DNA from: Bradyrhizobium sp. 164
GTDB lineage: Bacteria > Pseudomonadota > Alphaproteobacteria > Rhizobiales > Xanthobacteraceae
NCBI RefSeq assembly: GCF_023073715.1
Contig: NZ_JADPKA010000066.1
Coordinates: forward strand, 248,001 to 312,000
Length of the DNA: 64,000 nt
Reading direction: 5' to 3'
Each line of letters begins with the position of its first letter. The first letter of the stretch is position 1. Under the pieces are notes generated by a model that was given only the letters and a program-made list of their open reading frames with translations, had not been told where the DNA came from and searched no databases. A program made the position numbers and the translations under genes. Shown in pieces: positions 9,743 to 18,008 of the stretch.

Positions 9743-10659
9743 TATTGCGTAACCTTCTGCTCACACCTCACACGCTCCTGTAAGGCTTCGCGCACTTCCA
9801 GAATGACAGCGCCCCAATCGCCGGCCGTCTTTTGACGAAACAGGCGCAGGCTCGGATACCAAAACGTACGGCACCCGGATGAAGGCCAGCGCCAGTCGCA
9901 ATCGGCGTGCAGCAGCACCCAGGCTTCGCATCCGAGTGCTCCCGCGAGGTGTGCGACCATGGTGTCAACGCAAATGACGAGATCGAGCTCACAGAGAAGA
10001 CGACCGAGAGCCGCGATATCGGGCGTGCTGATGTCGCGAGCGCCGATCTGCGCGAGCTCTTCGGTCCCCGCCTCTCTTTGGAGCGAATGAAGCGCTACGC
10101 CAGGAACGGCGAGACGTCGCAACAATGCGGGGAGAATAGCGCGCCGCTTATCCCATTGGCCGACCTCCCAGACCAAGCCGACGGCCAGACCTTCGCAGTC
10201 GAGCGACACAGGCATACTTCTCGGCGGCAGCGTCAAATATGGCGCGCTCATCTCAATCTGCCCTCTCTCCACCCTGAGCGCGTGCGGCACCTCCATGATC
10301 TCGATGTCCACCTCGAAGTCAGCTTCAGGCGTACCCGAATGGAGCGCAAGCGCGCAATCGACGCCTGCCGTGCGCTCGACCAGCGGCAACAGTTCGGGCT
10401 GACACCAGACCGTGACACTGCGCGCTATGCCGCGAAGAGGTTGCATGAAACGCAGGAACTGGATCGTGTCGCCGAGCCCGTGATAGCACCGCACGAGCAC
10501 GTGCTTGTTCGCAAGCGACTCCCCCCGCCAGATTCGCTGAAGGTGACGCGGACCGGTATGCTTGGGCGGGTACCCGGACATCGCGAGATCGTGGTCATTG
10601 ATGGCCCAGGCACGCGCAAAGTCGCCTGCTCGCATGGCCTCCACCCAGCCGTTCGTCAC
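9682..10659 (-). CDS. GT9-like glycosyltransferase domain protein
   Basis: A 325-residue protein. The C-terminal half resembles family 9 (heptosyltransferase-like) nucleotide-sugar binding folds: SLQREAGTEE followed by LICVDTMVAHLAGALG, the conserved site that binds the sugar donor. The N-terminal part (MRAGDFARAWAIND) resembles the TPR-like segment often fused to such domains. The start is GTG at 10659, 14 bases after the stop of the small gene at 10674; ATG at 10635 is an alternative. Acceptor and product are unknown. It sits close to the glycan cassette but on the opposite strand. Confidence 0.65.
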   Translation of the reverse strand: MTNGWVEAMRAGDFARAWAINDHDLAMSGYPPKHTGPRHLQRIWRGESLANKHVLVRCYHGLGDTIQFLRFMQPLRGIARSVTVWCQPELLPLVERTAGVDCALALHSGTPEADFEVDIEIMEVPHALRVERGQIEMSAPYLTLPPRSMPVSLDCEGLAVGLVWEVGQWDKRRAILPALLRRLAVPGVALHSLQREAGTEELAQIGARDISTPDIAALGRLLCELDLVICVDTMVAHLAGALGCEAWVLLHADCDWRWPSSGCRTFWYPSLRLFRQKTAGDWGAVILEVREALQERVRCEQKVTQYHLADATAPLVNSSCTGRRP

Positions 10660-10673
10660 GTCCCGAGATCCGG

Positions 10674-10961
10674 CTAGCGACGGACGAATTTGTGGAAGCG
10701 GCTCAGCTTTCCGTCCTTGGTCCGGTCCTGGTGCAGGAAGGCAATGCCGGCCTCGTCGAACTTCTCGAAGAACTCATCCCAGCCGATGCGGTCCAGCCCC
10801 TCATCCGGCGGATCGAAATCGATGCGCAGGATGCCGGCGTGTCCATCCTCTTCGGTCGCCTTGACCGTCGCCGGCTGCCCACCGCGCTCTTCGATCCATT
10901 TGCGGATCGCGGCGTGATCGGTGGTCTGCTGGGCTTCGTTGTTCTGCGTCTTGGACGTCAT
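10674..10961 (-). CDS. Small conserved acidic protein of unknown function
   Basis: A 95-residue soluble protein with the features DHAAIRKWIEERGG, ILRIDFDPP, WDEFFEKFDEAGIAFLHQD and SRFHKFVRR. I recognise this as a short conserved alphaproteobacterial protein that databases sometimes label, without good reason, as a glucan-branching-enzyme-like protein. The frame is open to 11057, but ATG 10961 begins the conserved part. No catalytic motif is visible. Confidence 0.7.
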   Translation of the reverse strand: MTSKTQNNEAQQTTDHAAIRKWIEERGGQPATVKATEEDGHAGILRIDFDPPDEGLDRIGWDEFFEKFDEAGIAFLHQDRTKDGKLSRFHKFVRR

Positions 10962-11279
10962 GTGGCACCTCGCTTGTGCAGGCACGGCCATCGCCGAAGC
11001 CATTTGCGATGAAACGCGGGCCGGCAGGATTTGTTCTTCACGGCGCGCCGGGGCCAACGCCGGACAACCAGCATCATCTTCTTCATCTTCATCCAGGATG
11101 ATGTTCGTTCCGTTGATCCGGCTGCGGATCTTATCCCAAGTTAAGCGCGCTGCATTTTTGTTGCCCTGAATCGATGCGCACGCGGGCTCGGCGGCTCCAG
11201 CACAGGAACGAACATACCTTCCGACACGTTCGCCGATCTACTTACGCTGATGCCATCGTCTTCCCGGAGGTCTTAGTCC
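10962..11279. other. Intergenic region upstream of the glycan cassette
   Basis: No gene is supported here. It carries the divergent promoters for the small protein gene and the inositol-phosphate synthase gene, an EcfG-type promoter at 11205-11230 and a strong GGAGG ribosome site about ten bases before ATG 11280. Confidence 0.6.
11205..11230 (+). promoter_or_regulatory. Predicted EcfG (general stress sigma factor) promoter
   Basis: GGAAC at 11205-11209, a 17-base spacer, then CGTT at 11227-11230 exactly match the alphaproteobacterial EcfG consensus GGAAC-N16/17-CGTT. It ends 49 bases before the ATG of the inositol-phosphate synthase gene, a sensible distance for a promoter. Confidence 0.6.
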
Positions 11280-12380
11280 ATGCATTCCCGTCTTCAGGAC
11301 AGGCGCCGCGTGCGCGTCGGCATCGTCGGCGTCGGCAATTGCGCAAGCTCCTTCGTCCAGGGGCTCACCTATTACCGAAACGCCAAATCGAACGAGCCTG
11401 TGCCCGGCCTGATGAACGTCGATCTCGGCGGGTATCACATTAGCGACCTCCAGATCGCGTCAGCTTTCGACGTCAACGCCGGCAAGGTCGGACGCGATGT
11501 CGCCGACGCCATCTTTGCCAAGCCGAACAACACGCATCGGTTCTCCGATGTCGAACAGACCGGCGTGATCGTTCAGCGCGGCCCGGTCATGGATGGCATC
11601 GGGCACTATCTCGAAGATGATGTTCCGGTCGCCGACGTCCCGGAAGCCGATGTTTCGGAGGTCCTGGCGATGTCACGGACCGACGTGCTGGTGTCGTACC
11701 TGCCCGTCGGCTCGCAACGCGCAAGTGAATGGTACGCAGCGCGCGCCATCGAAGCCGGCTGCGGCTACGTTAATTGCATCCCCGTTTTCATCGCTTCCAA
11801 TCCGGACTGGCGGCAGCGGTTCGAGAATGCAGGCCTTCCGATCATCGGCGATGACATCAAGAGCCAGGTCGGCGCAACCATCCTGCACCGCGTGCTCGCC
11901 AATTTGTTTCGTGATCGCGGCGTGCGGCTGGACCGCACCTACCAGCTCAACGTCGGCGGCAATACCGATTTCAAGAACATGCTCGAACGAGAGCGGCTGA
12001 CCTCGAAGAAGATCTCGAAGACTCAGGCGGTCACCAGCCAGTTCGACGTTCCGATCGATCCCGACAACATCCATGTCGGGCCGAGCGATCACGTGCCCTG
12101 GCTGACCGATCGCAAGCTCGCTTTCATCCGGCTCGAAGGCACGACATTCGGCGGCGTGCCGCTGAGCGCCGAAGTCAAGCTCGAAGTGTGGGACTCCCCG
12201 AACTCCGCAGGCGTCGTGATCGACGCGGTTCGCTGCGCAAAACTTGCCATGGATCGCGGTCAGGGCGGCGCCCTGACCGGTCCCTCCAGCTATTTCATGA
12301 AATCGCCGCCGCAGCAGTTCACCGACGAAGAGGCCAGACGGCGAACGCGCGCCTTCATCGACGACAAGGTGTATACCTGA
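11280..12380 (+). CDS. ino1: Inositol-3-phosphate synthase
   Basis: A 366-residue protein of the compact prokaryotic type. It converts glucose 6-phosphate to 1D-myo-inositol 3-phosphate using NAD. The N-terminal Rossmann motif is GIVGVGNCASSFVQG; the synthase signatures include YLPVGSQRASEWY, GDDIKSQVGATI, LNVGGNTDFKNM and LEVWDSPNSAGVVIDAVR. A GGAGG site lies upstream. The next gene, a histidine phosphatase, starts inside its stop codon (TGATG), suggesting that the phosphate is removed by the neighbour. It is the first gene of the cassette and lies behind an EcfG-type promoter. Confidence 0.9.
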   Translation: MHSRLQDRRRVRVGIVGVGNCASSFVQGLTYYRNAKSNEPVPGLMNVDLGGYHISDLQIASAFDVNAGKVGRDVADAIFAKPNNTHRFSDVEQTGVIVQRGPVMDGIGHYLEDDVPVADVPEADVSEVLAMSRTDVLVSYLPVGSQRASEWYAARAIEAGCGYVNCIPVFIASNPDWRQRFENAGLPIIGDDIKSQVGATILHRVLANLFRDRGVRLDRTYQLNVGGNTDFKNMLERERLTSKKISKTQAVTSQFDVPIDPDNIHVGPSDHVPWLTDRKLAFIRLEGTTFGGVPLSAEVKLEVWDSPNSAGVVIDAVRCAKLAMDRGQGGALTGPSSYFMKSPPQQFTDEEARRRTRAFIDDKVYT

Positions 12381-12976
12381 TGGCGAGGATCATTCATCTC
12401 GTGCGTCACGGTCACCATGCTTTGCTCGGCCGCACGCTATGCGGCCGGATGAATGGCGTCACGCTCGACGACATCGGCTGCGAGGAAATGGCGCGCTGTG
12501 CAATCACGATCAGCCCGTGGCCAGCCTTGATCCAGTCGAGCCCGCAGCGGCGCTGCATGCAATCAGCCTCCATTCTGGCGGCGCACTTCGGACTGCCGAT
12601 CGAGATCGTCCCCGCTCTCGACGAGCTCGACTATGGCGAATGGAGCGGCCGGTCCTTTGAGGAGCTCCGTCAGGACCCGCAATGGTCGCGCTGGAACAGG
12701 CGGCGCGGGGCTAGCCGCCCACCCGGGGGCGAGAGCATGCGGTCGCTCCAGAATCGCGTCGTCGGCCATCTGGAGCAGCTGCGCAACGATCATTCTGCGG
12801 GCACCGTCATTGCCGTCAGTCATGCCGAGCCGATCCGTGCTGCGCTCTTGCATTACGCGCGCATGCGGCTTGACGACTTTCTCTCGATCGAAATCGACCC
12901 AGCCAGCATCTCCACTCTCAGCGTGGACAGCCGCGGGTTCAGGATTACCGGGATCAATCAGCGGGTGCCGGCGTGA
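12380..12976 (+). CDS. Histidine phosphatase (phosphoglycerate-mutase superfamily)
   Basis: A 198-residue enzyme with the RHG catalytic motif at residues 9-11 (LVRHGHH), the second arginine in SSPQRRCMQSA, a Glu in LDELDYGEWSGRSFEELR and the second histidine in VSHAEPIRA. Such enzymes dephosphorylate small phosphorylated metabolites. Coupled directly to inositol-phosphate synthase, inositol phosphate is a plausible substrate, but this is inference. The next gene overlaps its stop codon. Confidence 0.82.
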   Translation: MARIIHLVRHGHHALLGRTLCGRMNGVTLDDIGCEEMARCAITISPWPALIQSSPQRRCMQSASILAAHFGLPIEIVPALDELDYGEWSGRSFEELRQDPQWSRWNRRRGASRPPGGESMRSLQNRVVGHLEQLRNDHSAGTVIAVSHAEPIRAALLHYARMRLDDFLSIEIDPASISTLSVDSRGFRITGINQRVPA

Positions 12977-14076
12977 AGATCGTCATTTTCGGGCTGACCA
13001 TCTCCTCCTCCTGGGGCAACGGCCACGCGACCCTGTGGCGCGGCCTCTGCAAGCATCTGGCACACCTCGGCCATACCGTCGTCTTCTACGAGCGCGATGT
13101 GCCCTATTACGCCGGCGCCCGCGACTTCAATGAATTGCCGGGCGGCCAGCTGCGGTTGTTTTCGACTTGGGACGAGACCCGCTCCCTCGCCCGCGGCGAC
13201 GTCGGGGATGCCGATGTCGCGATCGTCACGTCTTATTGTCCCGACGCGATCGCGGCGACCGACCTGATCATGTCGGAAAGACGCGCCGTTCCCGTCTTCT
13301 ATGATCTGGATACCCCGATCACGCTGGCGCGGCTCATGGAGGGTGGATCCGTTCCTTATATCAGCCCACGGGGCCTACGGGATTTCGCGCTCGTCCTCAG
13401 CTTCACCGGCGGGCCCCGCGTTGCCCACGAATTCCGCGACCGGCTCGGCGCCCGCGACATTCGCCCCCTATACGGCCACGTCGATGTCGATATTCATCGC
13501 CCGGTGCCGCCCCGACCGCACTACCGCGCAGATCTCTCTTATCTCGGCACCTATTCCGAAGACCGCCAGCGCGGACTTGAAGCGCTGTTCGTCGAACCGG
13601 CACGCGCGCGGCAGGACCTGCGCTTCCTGATCGGCGGGGCGCAATATCCTGACGACTTCCCATGGTCGCCCAACATCTACTTCGTGCGGCATCTGCCGCC
13701 ATCGGAGCATGCGCCTTTCTTTGCGTCCTCCCGCTTGACCCTCAACGTCACACGCAGAGCCATGGCGGAGATGGGCTGGTGCCCCTCCGGCCGTCTGTTC
13801 GAGGCGGCTGCCTGTGGCGTCCCGCTCCTGAGCGACGACTGGCCGGGTATCGAAGAGTTCTTCGCGCCTGGCAGGGAGATCCTGATCGCCCGCGACGCGC
13901 AGGACACATTGGCGGCATTGGCGATGCCGAGCGCCGAGCTCCAATCGATCGCTAGATGCGCCTATGAACGGACATTGGATCAGCACACATCCGACAAACG
14001 CGCGCGCGAGCTGGTGTCGCTGCTCGAGCAGGCGGCGTCCAGCGGCACGCATCGCCAGCAATCCGAGGAGGCCTGA
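12973..14076 (+). CDS. CgeB-like glycosyltransferase (GT-B fold), copy 1
   Basis: A 367-residue protein starting at a GTG that overlaps the previous stop codon (GTGA). It opens with SSSWGNGHATLWRGLCKHL, and contains YDLDTPITLARL, LGTYSEDRQRGLEAL and the C-terminal donor-site block GRLFEAAACGVPLLSDDW. These are marks of the CgeB/DUF3880 group of glycosyltransferases. It is a close paralogue of the gene at 24786. Donor and acceptor sugars are unknown; UDP-xylose, which the cassette can make, is one candidate donor. Confidence 0.8.
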   Translation: MKIVIFGLTISSSWGNGHATLWRGLCKHLAHLGHTVVFYERDVPYYAGARDFNELPGGQLRLFSTWDETRSLARGDVGDADVAIVTSYCPDAIAATDLIMSERRAVPVFYDLDTPITLARLMEGGSVPYISPRGLRDFALVLSFTGGPRVAHEFRDRLGARDIRPLYGHVDVDIHRPVPPRPHYRADLSYLGTYSEDRQRGLEALFVEPARARQDLRFLIGGAQYPDDFPWSPNIYFVRHLPPSEHAPFFASSRLTLNVTRRAMAEMGWCPSGRLFEAAACGVPLLSDDWPGIEEFFAPGREILIARDAQDTLAALAMPSAELQSIARCAYERTLDQHTSDKRARELVSLLEQAASSGTHRQQSEEA

Positions 14077-14078
14077 CC

Positions 14079-14888
14079 ATGTGGGGCATCGTTCCGGCCG
14101 CGGGCCGCGGCAGCCGCATCCAACCGCTAGCGTTCTCCAAGGAGCTGCTGCCCGTCGGCAGCCGGCGCGACGACGGCACGGAGCGCCCCTGCGCGGTCTC
14201 CGAGTATCTCCTGGAGCGCCTCATCCTCGGCGGAGCGGACAAGATCTGCTTCGTCATTTCGCCGGGCAAATCCGACATTCTGGAATATTTCGGCGATCAC
14301 TACGGCAGTGCTCAGCTCGCCTATGTGGTCCAGCCCGACGCATCCGGCTTATGCGACGCCGTCTTCCGGGCCGGCACCGTGGTCGGACATGACGAGCACG
14401 TCGTCGTCGGCCTGCCCGATACCGTGTGGTTTCCAAAGGCCGCCTTGCAGGCTCTGCCCGATGCCGACCTCTCCTTCCTCCTCTTCCCAGTCGAGCGCCC
14501 GGAATTCTTCGACGCCGTCGTGGTCGAGGGAGACAGCGTGCGGGAGATCCAGGTCAAGCAGCCGACCCCAACTTCGCGGTGGATCTGGGGCGCTTTCAGG
14601 ATGTCGGCCACCGGCTTCCGCGAATTGCATGCGCTCTGGAACGCGCGAGACCGGCGAGACGAATATTTTGGGACTTTGGTCAATGCCTACCTCCAGGCAG
14701 GCGGCGTCGGCATCGGGATCAAGGCGGGGGAGTCCTATGTCGATGTCGGAACCGTCGACGGCTATCGCAAGGCTATGGCTCTTCTCGCGGACAGCGCCGG
14801 CGCTGACGGCCGGTCGAGGTTGCGGGTCGGCACCTCGTCGGATGGAGCTCGACCGATCCCCGCAATGGACAACGGAGCGACTGCATGA
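14079..14888 (+). CDS. Sugar-1-phosphate nucleotidyltransferase
   Basis: A 269-residue protein of the RmlA/GalU family. The nucleotide-binding loop AAGRGSRIQPL lies at residues 6-16, followed by SKELLPVG; VVGLPDTVW and VDVGTVDGYRKAM near the C-terminus complete the family pattern. It would activate a sugar 1-phosphate as an NDP-sugar for the cassette glycosyltransferases. It starts 3 bases after the preceding glycosyltransferase and overlaps the methyltransferase by 4. Nucleotide and sugar specificity cannot be read by eye. Confidence 0.85.
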   Translation: MWGIVPAAGRGSRIQPLAFSKELLPVGSRRDDGTERPCAVSEYLLERLILGGADKICFVISPGKSDILEYFGDHYGSAQLAYVVQPDASGLCDAVFRAGTVVGHDEHVVVGLPDTVWFPKAALQALPDADLSFLLFPVERPEFFDAVVVEGDSVREIQVKQPTPTSRWIWGAFRMSATGFRELHALWNARDRRDEYFGTLVNAYLQAGGVGIGIKAGESYVDVGTVDGYRKAMALLADSAGADGRSRLRVGTSSDGARPIPAMDNGATA

Positions 14889-15652
14889 CGAGAGCGCTAC
14901 TTACGCGCGAGGAAATTCGCAAGCGCGTCGATGCGCTCGGGCCGTGGTTTCACAATCTCGACCTGAACGGCGTGCCGACCGCCCCCGCCCACTTCCTTGG
15001 CGACTATCCCAGCGTGAAATGGCGGCGATTTTCCGGAATCATTCCGAACCGCCTCGAAGGCAAGACCGTGCTCGATATCGGCTGCAACGCCGGCTTTTAC
15101 GCCATGGAGATGAAGCAGCGGGGCGCCGAGCGTGTGCTTGGACTAGACACCGACGAGGAGTACCTGGCGCAGGCGCGCTTCGCCGCCGAAGTGAAAGGCC
15201 TCAGGATCGAATTCCGCAAGATGTCGGCCTATGACGTCGGGCAGCTCCGCGAGAAGTTCGATCTGGTGATGTTCATGGGCGTGCTCTACCACCTGCGCCA
15301 TCCGCTTCTGGCGCTGGATCTCATCCACGAGCACGTCGCCAAGGACCTCCTCCTGTTCCAGTCGATGCAGCGCGGCGACAGTCACGTCGACGCGATCGAG
15401 AAGAACTACGATTTCTGGACCACCGACCAGTTCGATTCCGCCGGCTATCCCAAACTGCACTTCATCGAGCACAAGTACGCCGACGACCCCACCAATTGGT
15501 GGGTCCCGAACCGGGCCTGCGTCGAGGCCATGCTGCGCAGCGCCGGCTTTGCCATCACTGCGCATCCCGAAGAGGAGGTCTATCTCTGCGAGCGAACGGA
15601 GCGCCCTCAGGCCGATGGACCCGTCTATCCTTGCCGGAGCACAAACCGATGA
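14885..15652 (+). CDS. SAM-dependent methyltransferase (TIGR04290-like)
   Basis: A 255-residue class I methyltransferase. The SAM-binding motif VLDIGCNAGFY is near residues 63-73, with GLDTDEEYL as the second acidic motif and MFMGVLYHLRHPL after it. From memory this is the TIGR04290/Rta_06860 family, which recurs in a conserved glycan gene neighbourhood; that recollection was not checked. It probably methylates a sugar or inositol hydroxyl of the cassette product. Both ends overlap neighbouring genes by 4 bases. Confidence 0.82.
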   Translation: MTRALLTREEIRKRVDALGPWFHNLDLNGVPTAPAHFLGDYPSVKWRRFSGIIPNRLEGKTVLDIGCNAGFYAMEMKQRGAERVLGLDTDEEYLAQARFAAEVKGLRIEFRKMSAYDVGQLREKFDLVMFMGVLYHLRHPLLALDLIHEHVAKDLLLFQSMQRGDSHVDAIEKNYDFWTTDQFDSAGYPKLHFIEHKYADDPTNWWVPNRACVEAMLRSAGFAITAHPEEEVYLCERTERPQADGPVYPCRSTNR

Positions 15653-16602
15653 TCGAGGCTGCCAAGATCTGGAACGAGCCGAACAACAAGTCGCATTGGA
15701 ATATCCTGATCGATCCGGATTGGGCGATGTTCGCGAACTTGGCCATCGCTGCCGGCAAATCGATCCGCAGTGCGCGGCGCGCATTGCCAATCGTGCTCGG
15801 CGGCATCTCGCCGATTGATCCGTCGTTCATGCGCAACATGCAGAGCCGCGGCGTGCTCGACAATTTCGATGCAGTCGCCGTGCATGGCTTTCCGCTCGAC
15901 TGGAACCTGTGGCAGATCGGCGAGTGGCCGGCCAAGATTGAGGAGATCAAGGCGGTCACCACCCTGCCTGTCTGGGTGACGGAGGTCGGCGTCTCCTCGT
16001 TCGGCGCCGAAGAGGTGCAAGCCTGGGGCCTGTCGCGCACAGCCGAACTCCTGATCGGCCGTGCCCCGCGCATCCATTGGTACAGCCTCTACGACCTTCC
16101 CTCCGCCTGGGAAGCAACGACACGGCACAAGGAAGCCGAAGGCTCCTCGTATTACAGGCATTTCCACATGGGCCTGCTGCGCGAGGACGGCACGCCAAAG
16201 GCGGCGGCCGATCAGTTTGGCATCTATGCGCCTGCAATGGGTCTGTGCCAGTGGTTCCACTTCGAGGATCATCGCCTCGACGACGCCGTGCACTGGATGC
16301 GCCGTCTCGGCGTGACCCATCTCAGGACAGGTCTTTCATGGGCCGACAGCTTCCGTCCTAATGCGCTCGCATGGTTCGACCGCCAGATGGAGGCGCTGGC
16401 GGAATTTCAGGTCACGGTGACGTTCTGCTTCACGCCCGAGCATCTGGGCATCGAGCCGCATCACACCAGCCCGCCACTCGACGTCAATGAATTTGCCGAT
16501 TTCTGCGCATCGATGGTCGATCGCTACTGCACGAAGACGGGTGTTGCATCCTCCGCAACGTCCGCCAATCCCCCTATCAGGGAACCGACATGCGTGCCCT
16601 GA
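15649..16602 (+). CDS. Glycoside-hydrolase-like TIM-barrel protein (beta-xylosidase-like)
   Basis: A 317-residue cytoplasmic-looking protein without a signal peptide. KIWNEPNNKSHW (residues 6-17) carries the WNEP acid/base signature of clan GH-A hydrolases such as GH39 beta-xylosidases, and LPVWVTEVGVSSFG has a glutamate where the nucleophile would lie. The last 20 residues have unusual composition and overlap the phosphopentomutase gene by 13 bases, so the C-terminus may be a replacement or slightly truncated. Lack of a signal peptide and position in a biosynthetic cassette suggest a trimming or transglycosylating role, not nutrient degradation. ATG 15649 overlaps the previous stop codon. 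Confidence 0.68.
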   Translation: MIEAAKIWNEPNNKSHWNILIDPDWAMFANLAIAAGKSIRSARRALPIVLGGISPIDPSFMRNMQSRGVLDNFDAVAVHGFPLDWNLWQIGEWPAKIEEIKAVTTLPVWVTEVGVSSFGAEEVQAWGLSRTAELLIGRAPRIHWYSLYDLPSAWEATTRHKEAEGSSYYRHFHMGLLREDGTPKAAADQFGIYAPAMGLCQWFHFEDHRLDDAVHWMRRLGVTHLRTGLSWADSFRPNALAWFDRQMEALAEFQVTVTFCFTPEHLGIEPHHTSPPLDVNEFADFCASMVDRYCTKTGVASSATSANPPIREPTCVP

Positions 16603-17795
16603 TCCTGGTGATGGACTCCGTCGGCATCGGCGGCGCGCCGGATGCCGCTCGCTATGGTGACGATGGCGCCGACACTGTCGGCCACATCGCTGAAGCCTGC
16701 ATGGCCGGTCGCGCCGACAGCGCCGCCCGCGAGGGTCCGCTCCGGATTCCCAATCTCGTCGCGCTCGGCCTCGGCCAAGCCTGTCGCCTCGCCACCGGGC
16801 GCGTGCCGCCGGGGCTGGACGGTCGGGTCGAGCACCGGCAATTTGGGTGCGCAACCGAGATCTCGAAAGGCAAGGACACCCCGTCAGGTCATTGGGAGAT
16901 CTCCGGAGTGCCCGTACCGTTCGAATGGGGCTATTTCCCTCGAACGATGCCCTGCTTCCCCGCGGATCTGACTAGGGCCTTCTGCGAGCAAGCCGGATTG
17001 CCCGGCATCCTCGGGGATTGTCACGCCTCCGGCACGGAGATCATCGCCGAGTTCGGCGAGCGCCACATGCGAACGGGAATGCCGATCTGCTACACCTCAG
17101 CCGACAGCGTGTTCCAGATCGCAGCGCATGAGGAGACCTTCGGGCTCGAACGTCTGTATGAGATTTGCGCGATCGCAAGGCGACTGATCGATCTCCTCAA
17201 CATCGGCCGCGTCATTGCCCGGCCATTCGTCGGCACAAATGCGAGCGACTTCAAGCGCACCGTACACCGGCGCGACTATTCGGTGCCGCCGCCCGGGCGA
17301 ACCATCTTAGATCTCGCTGAAAGCGCCGGCCGTGACATCGTGACGATCGGCAAGATCGACGACATCTTCGCTCATCGGGCAACTGGGCGAAACATGCGCG
17401 GCGACGGCAATGACGGGCTGTTCGACGCCTCGCTCAAGGGGCTGGCCAGCCTTGCGGATGGAGGATTGCTGTTCGCCAACTTCATCGACTTCGACACCCT
17501 CTACGGCCATCGCCGCGACGTCGCGGGCTATGCCGCGGCACTCGAAGTCTTCGATGAACGTCTTCCCGAGCTACTGTCACGTCTGCGGAGCGACGATCTT
17601 CTGATCATCACCGCAGACCATGGCTGCGATCCGACCTGGAGGGGCACCGACCACACCCGCGAACAGGTGCCGATCCTGGCCCGGACGACGCAATCATCTG
17701 CTCCGATCGGCCGGCGTGCCGGCTTTGCCGATATCGGCGCCACCGCAGCAAGGCATCTGGACCTGCCGGAACCGCTGCACGGCGCGCACTTCTAG
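16590..17795 (+). CDS. deoB: Phosphopentomutase
   Basis: A 401-residue alkaline-phosphatase-superfamily mutase that interconverts ribose (or deoxyribose) 1- and 5-phosphates. Metal ligand Asp9 lies in LVMDSVGIGG; the family-specific KDTPSGHWE block follows, and the C-terminal metal site reads TADHGCDPTWRGTDHTRE. Full length. Within a glycan cassette it may supply pentose phosphates or act on another sugar phosphate. No nucleoside-salvage genes lie nearby, which makes the usual housekeeping role less certain for this copy. Confidence 0.88.
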   Translation: MRALILVMDSVGIGGAPDAARYGDDGADTVGHIAEACMAGRADSAAREGPLRIPNLVALGLGQACRLATGRVPPGLDGRVEHRQFGCATEISKGKDTPSGHWEISGVPVPFEWGYFPRTMPCFPADLTRAFCEQAGLPGILGDCHASGTEIIAEFGERHMRTGMPICYTSADSVFQIAAHEETFGLERLYEICAIARRLIDLLNIGRVIARPFVGTNASDFKRTVHRRDYSVPPPGRTILDLAESAGRDIVTIGKIDDIFAHRATGRNMRGDGNDGLFDASLKGLASLADGGLLFANFIDFDTLYGHRRDVAGYAAALEVFDERLPELLSRLRSDDLLIITADHGCDPTWRGTDHTREQVPILARTTQSSAPIGRRAGFADIGATAARHLDLPEPLHGAHF

Positions 17796-17866
17796 CGGGC
17801 AGCAGGGCTGGGGATTCACCTAGGTTATTGATCCAGGTTAGAGAAATATTCGTTTGTACAATTTCG

Positions 17867-17892
17867 AGGAACGAACATTCCTTGCATCGCTT
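17867..17892 (+). promoter_or_regulatory. Conserved upstream motif resembling an EcfG promoter
   Basis: AGGAACGAACATTCCTT at 17867-17883 repeats, with one mismatch, the motif at 11204-11220 upstream of the first operon. GGAAC is followed after 16 bases by GCTT rather than CGTT, so promoter activity is less certain. It lies about 120 bases before ATG 18009 in the only sizeable gap inside the cassette. Confidence 0.35.
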
Positions 17893-18008
17893 CTGACTCC
17901 AAACGTGACTGGCGTGCAGGTCGTCCGACCAGACAGTAAGGCGCGCTTCAGCTCCCATCATCGGTCGATTTCCCAAGGGATCGATCTTACGGCGGCACGG
18001 AGTGGTGC

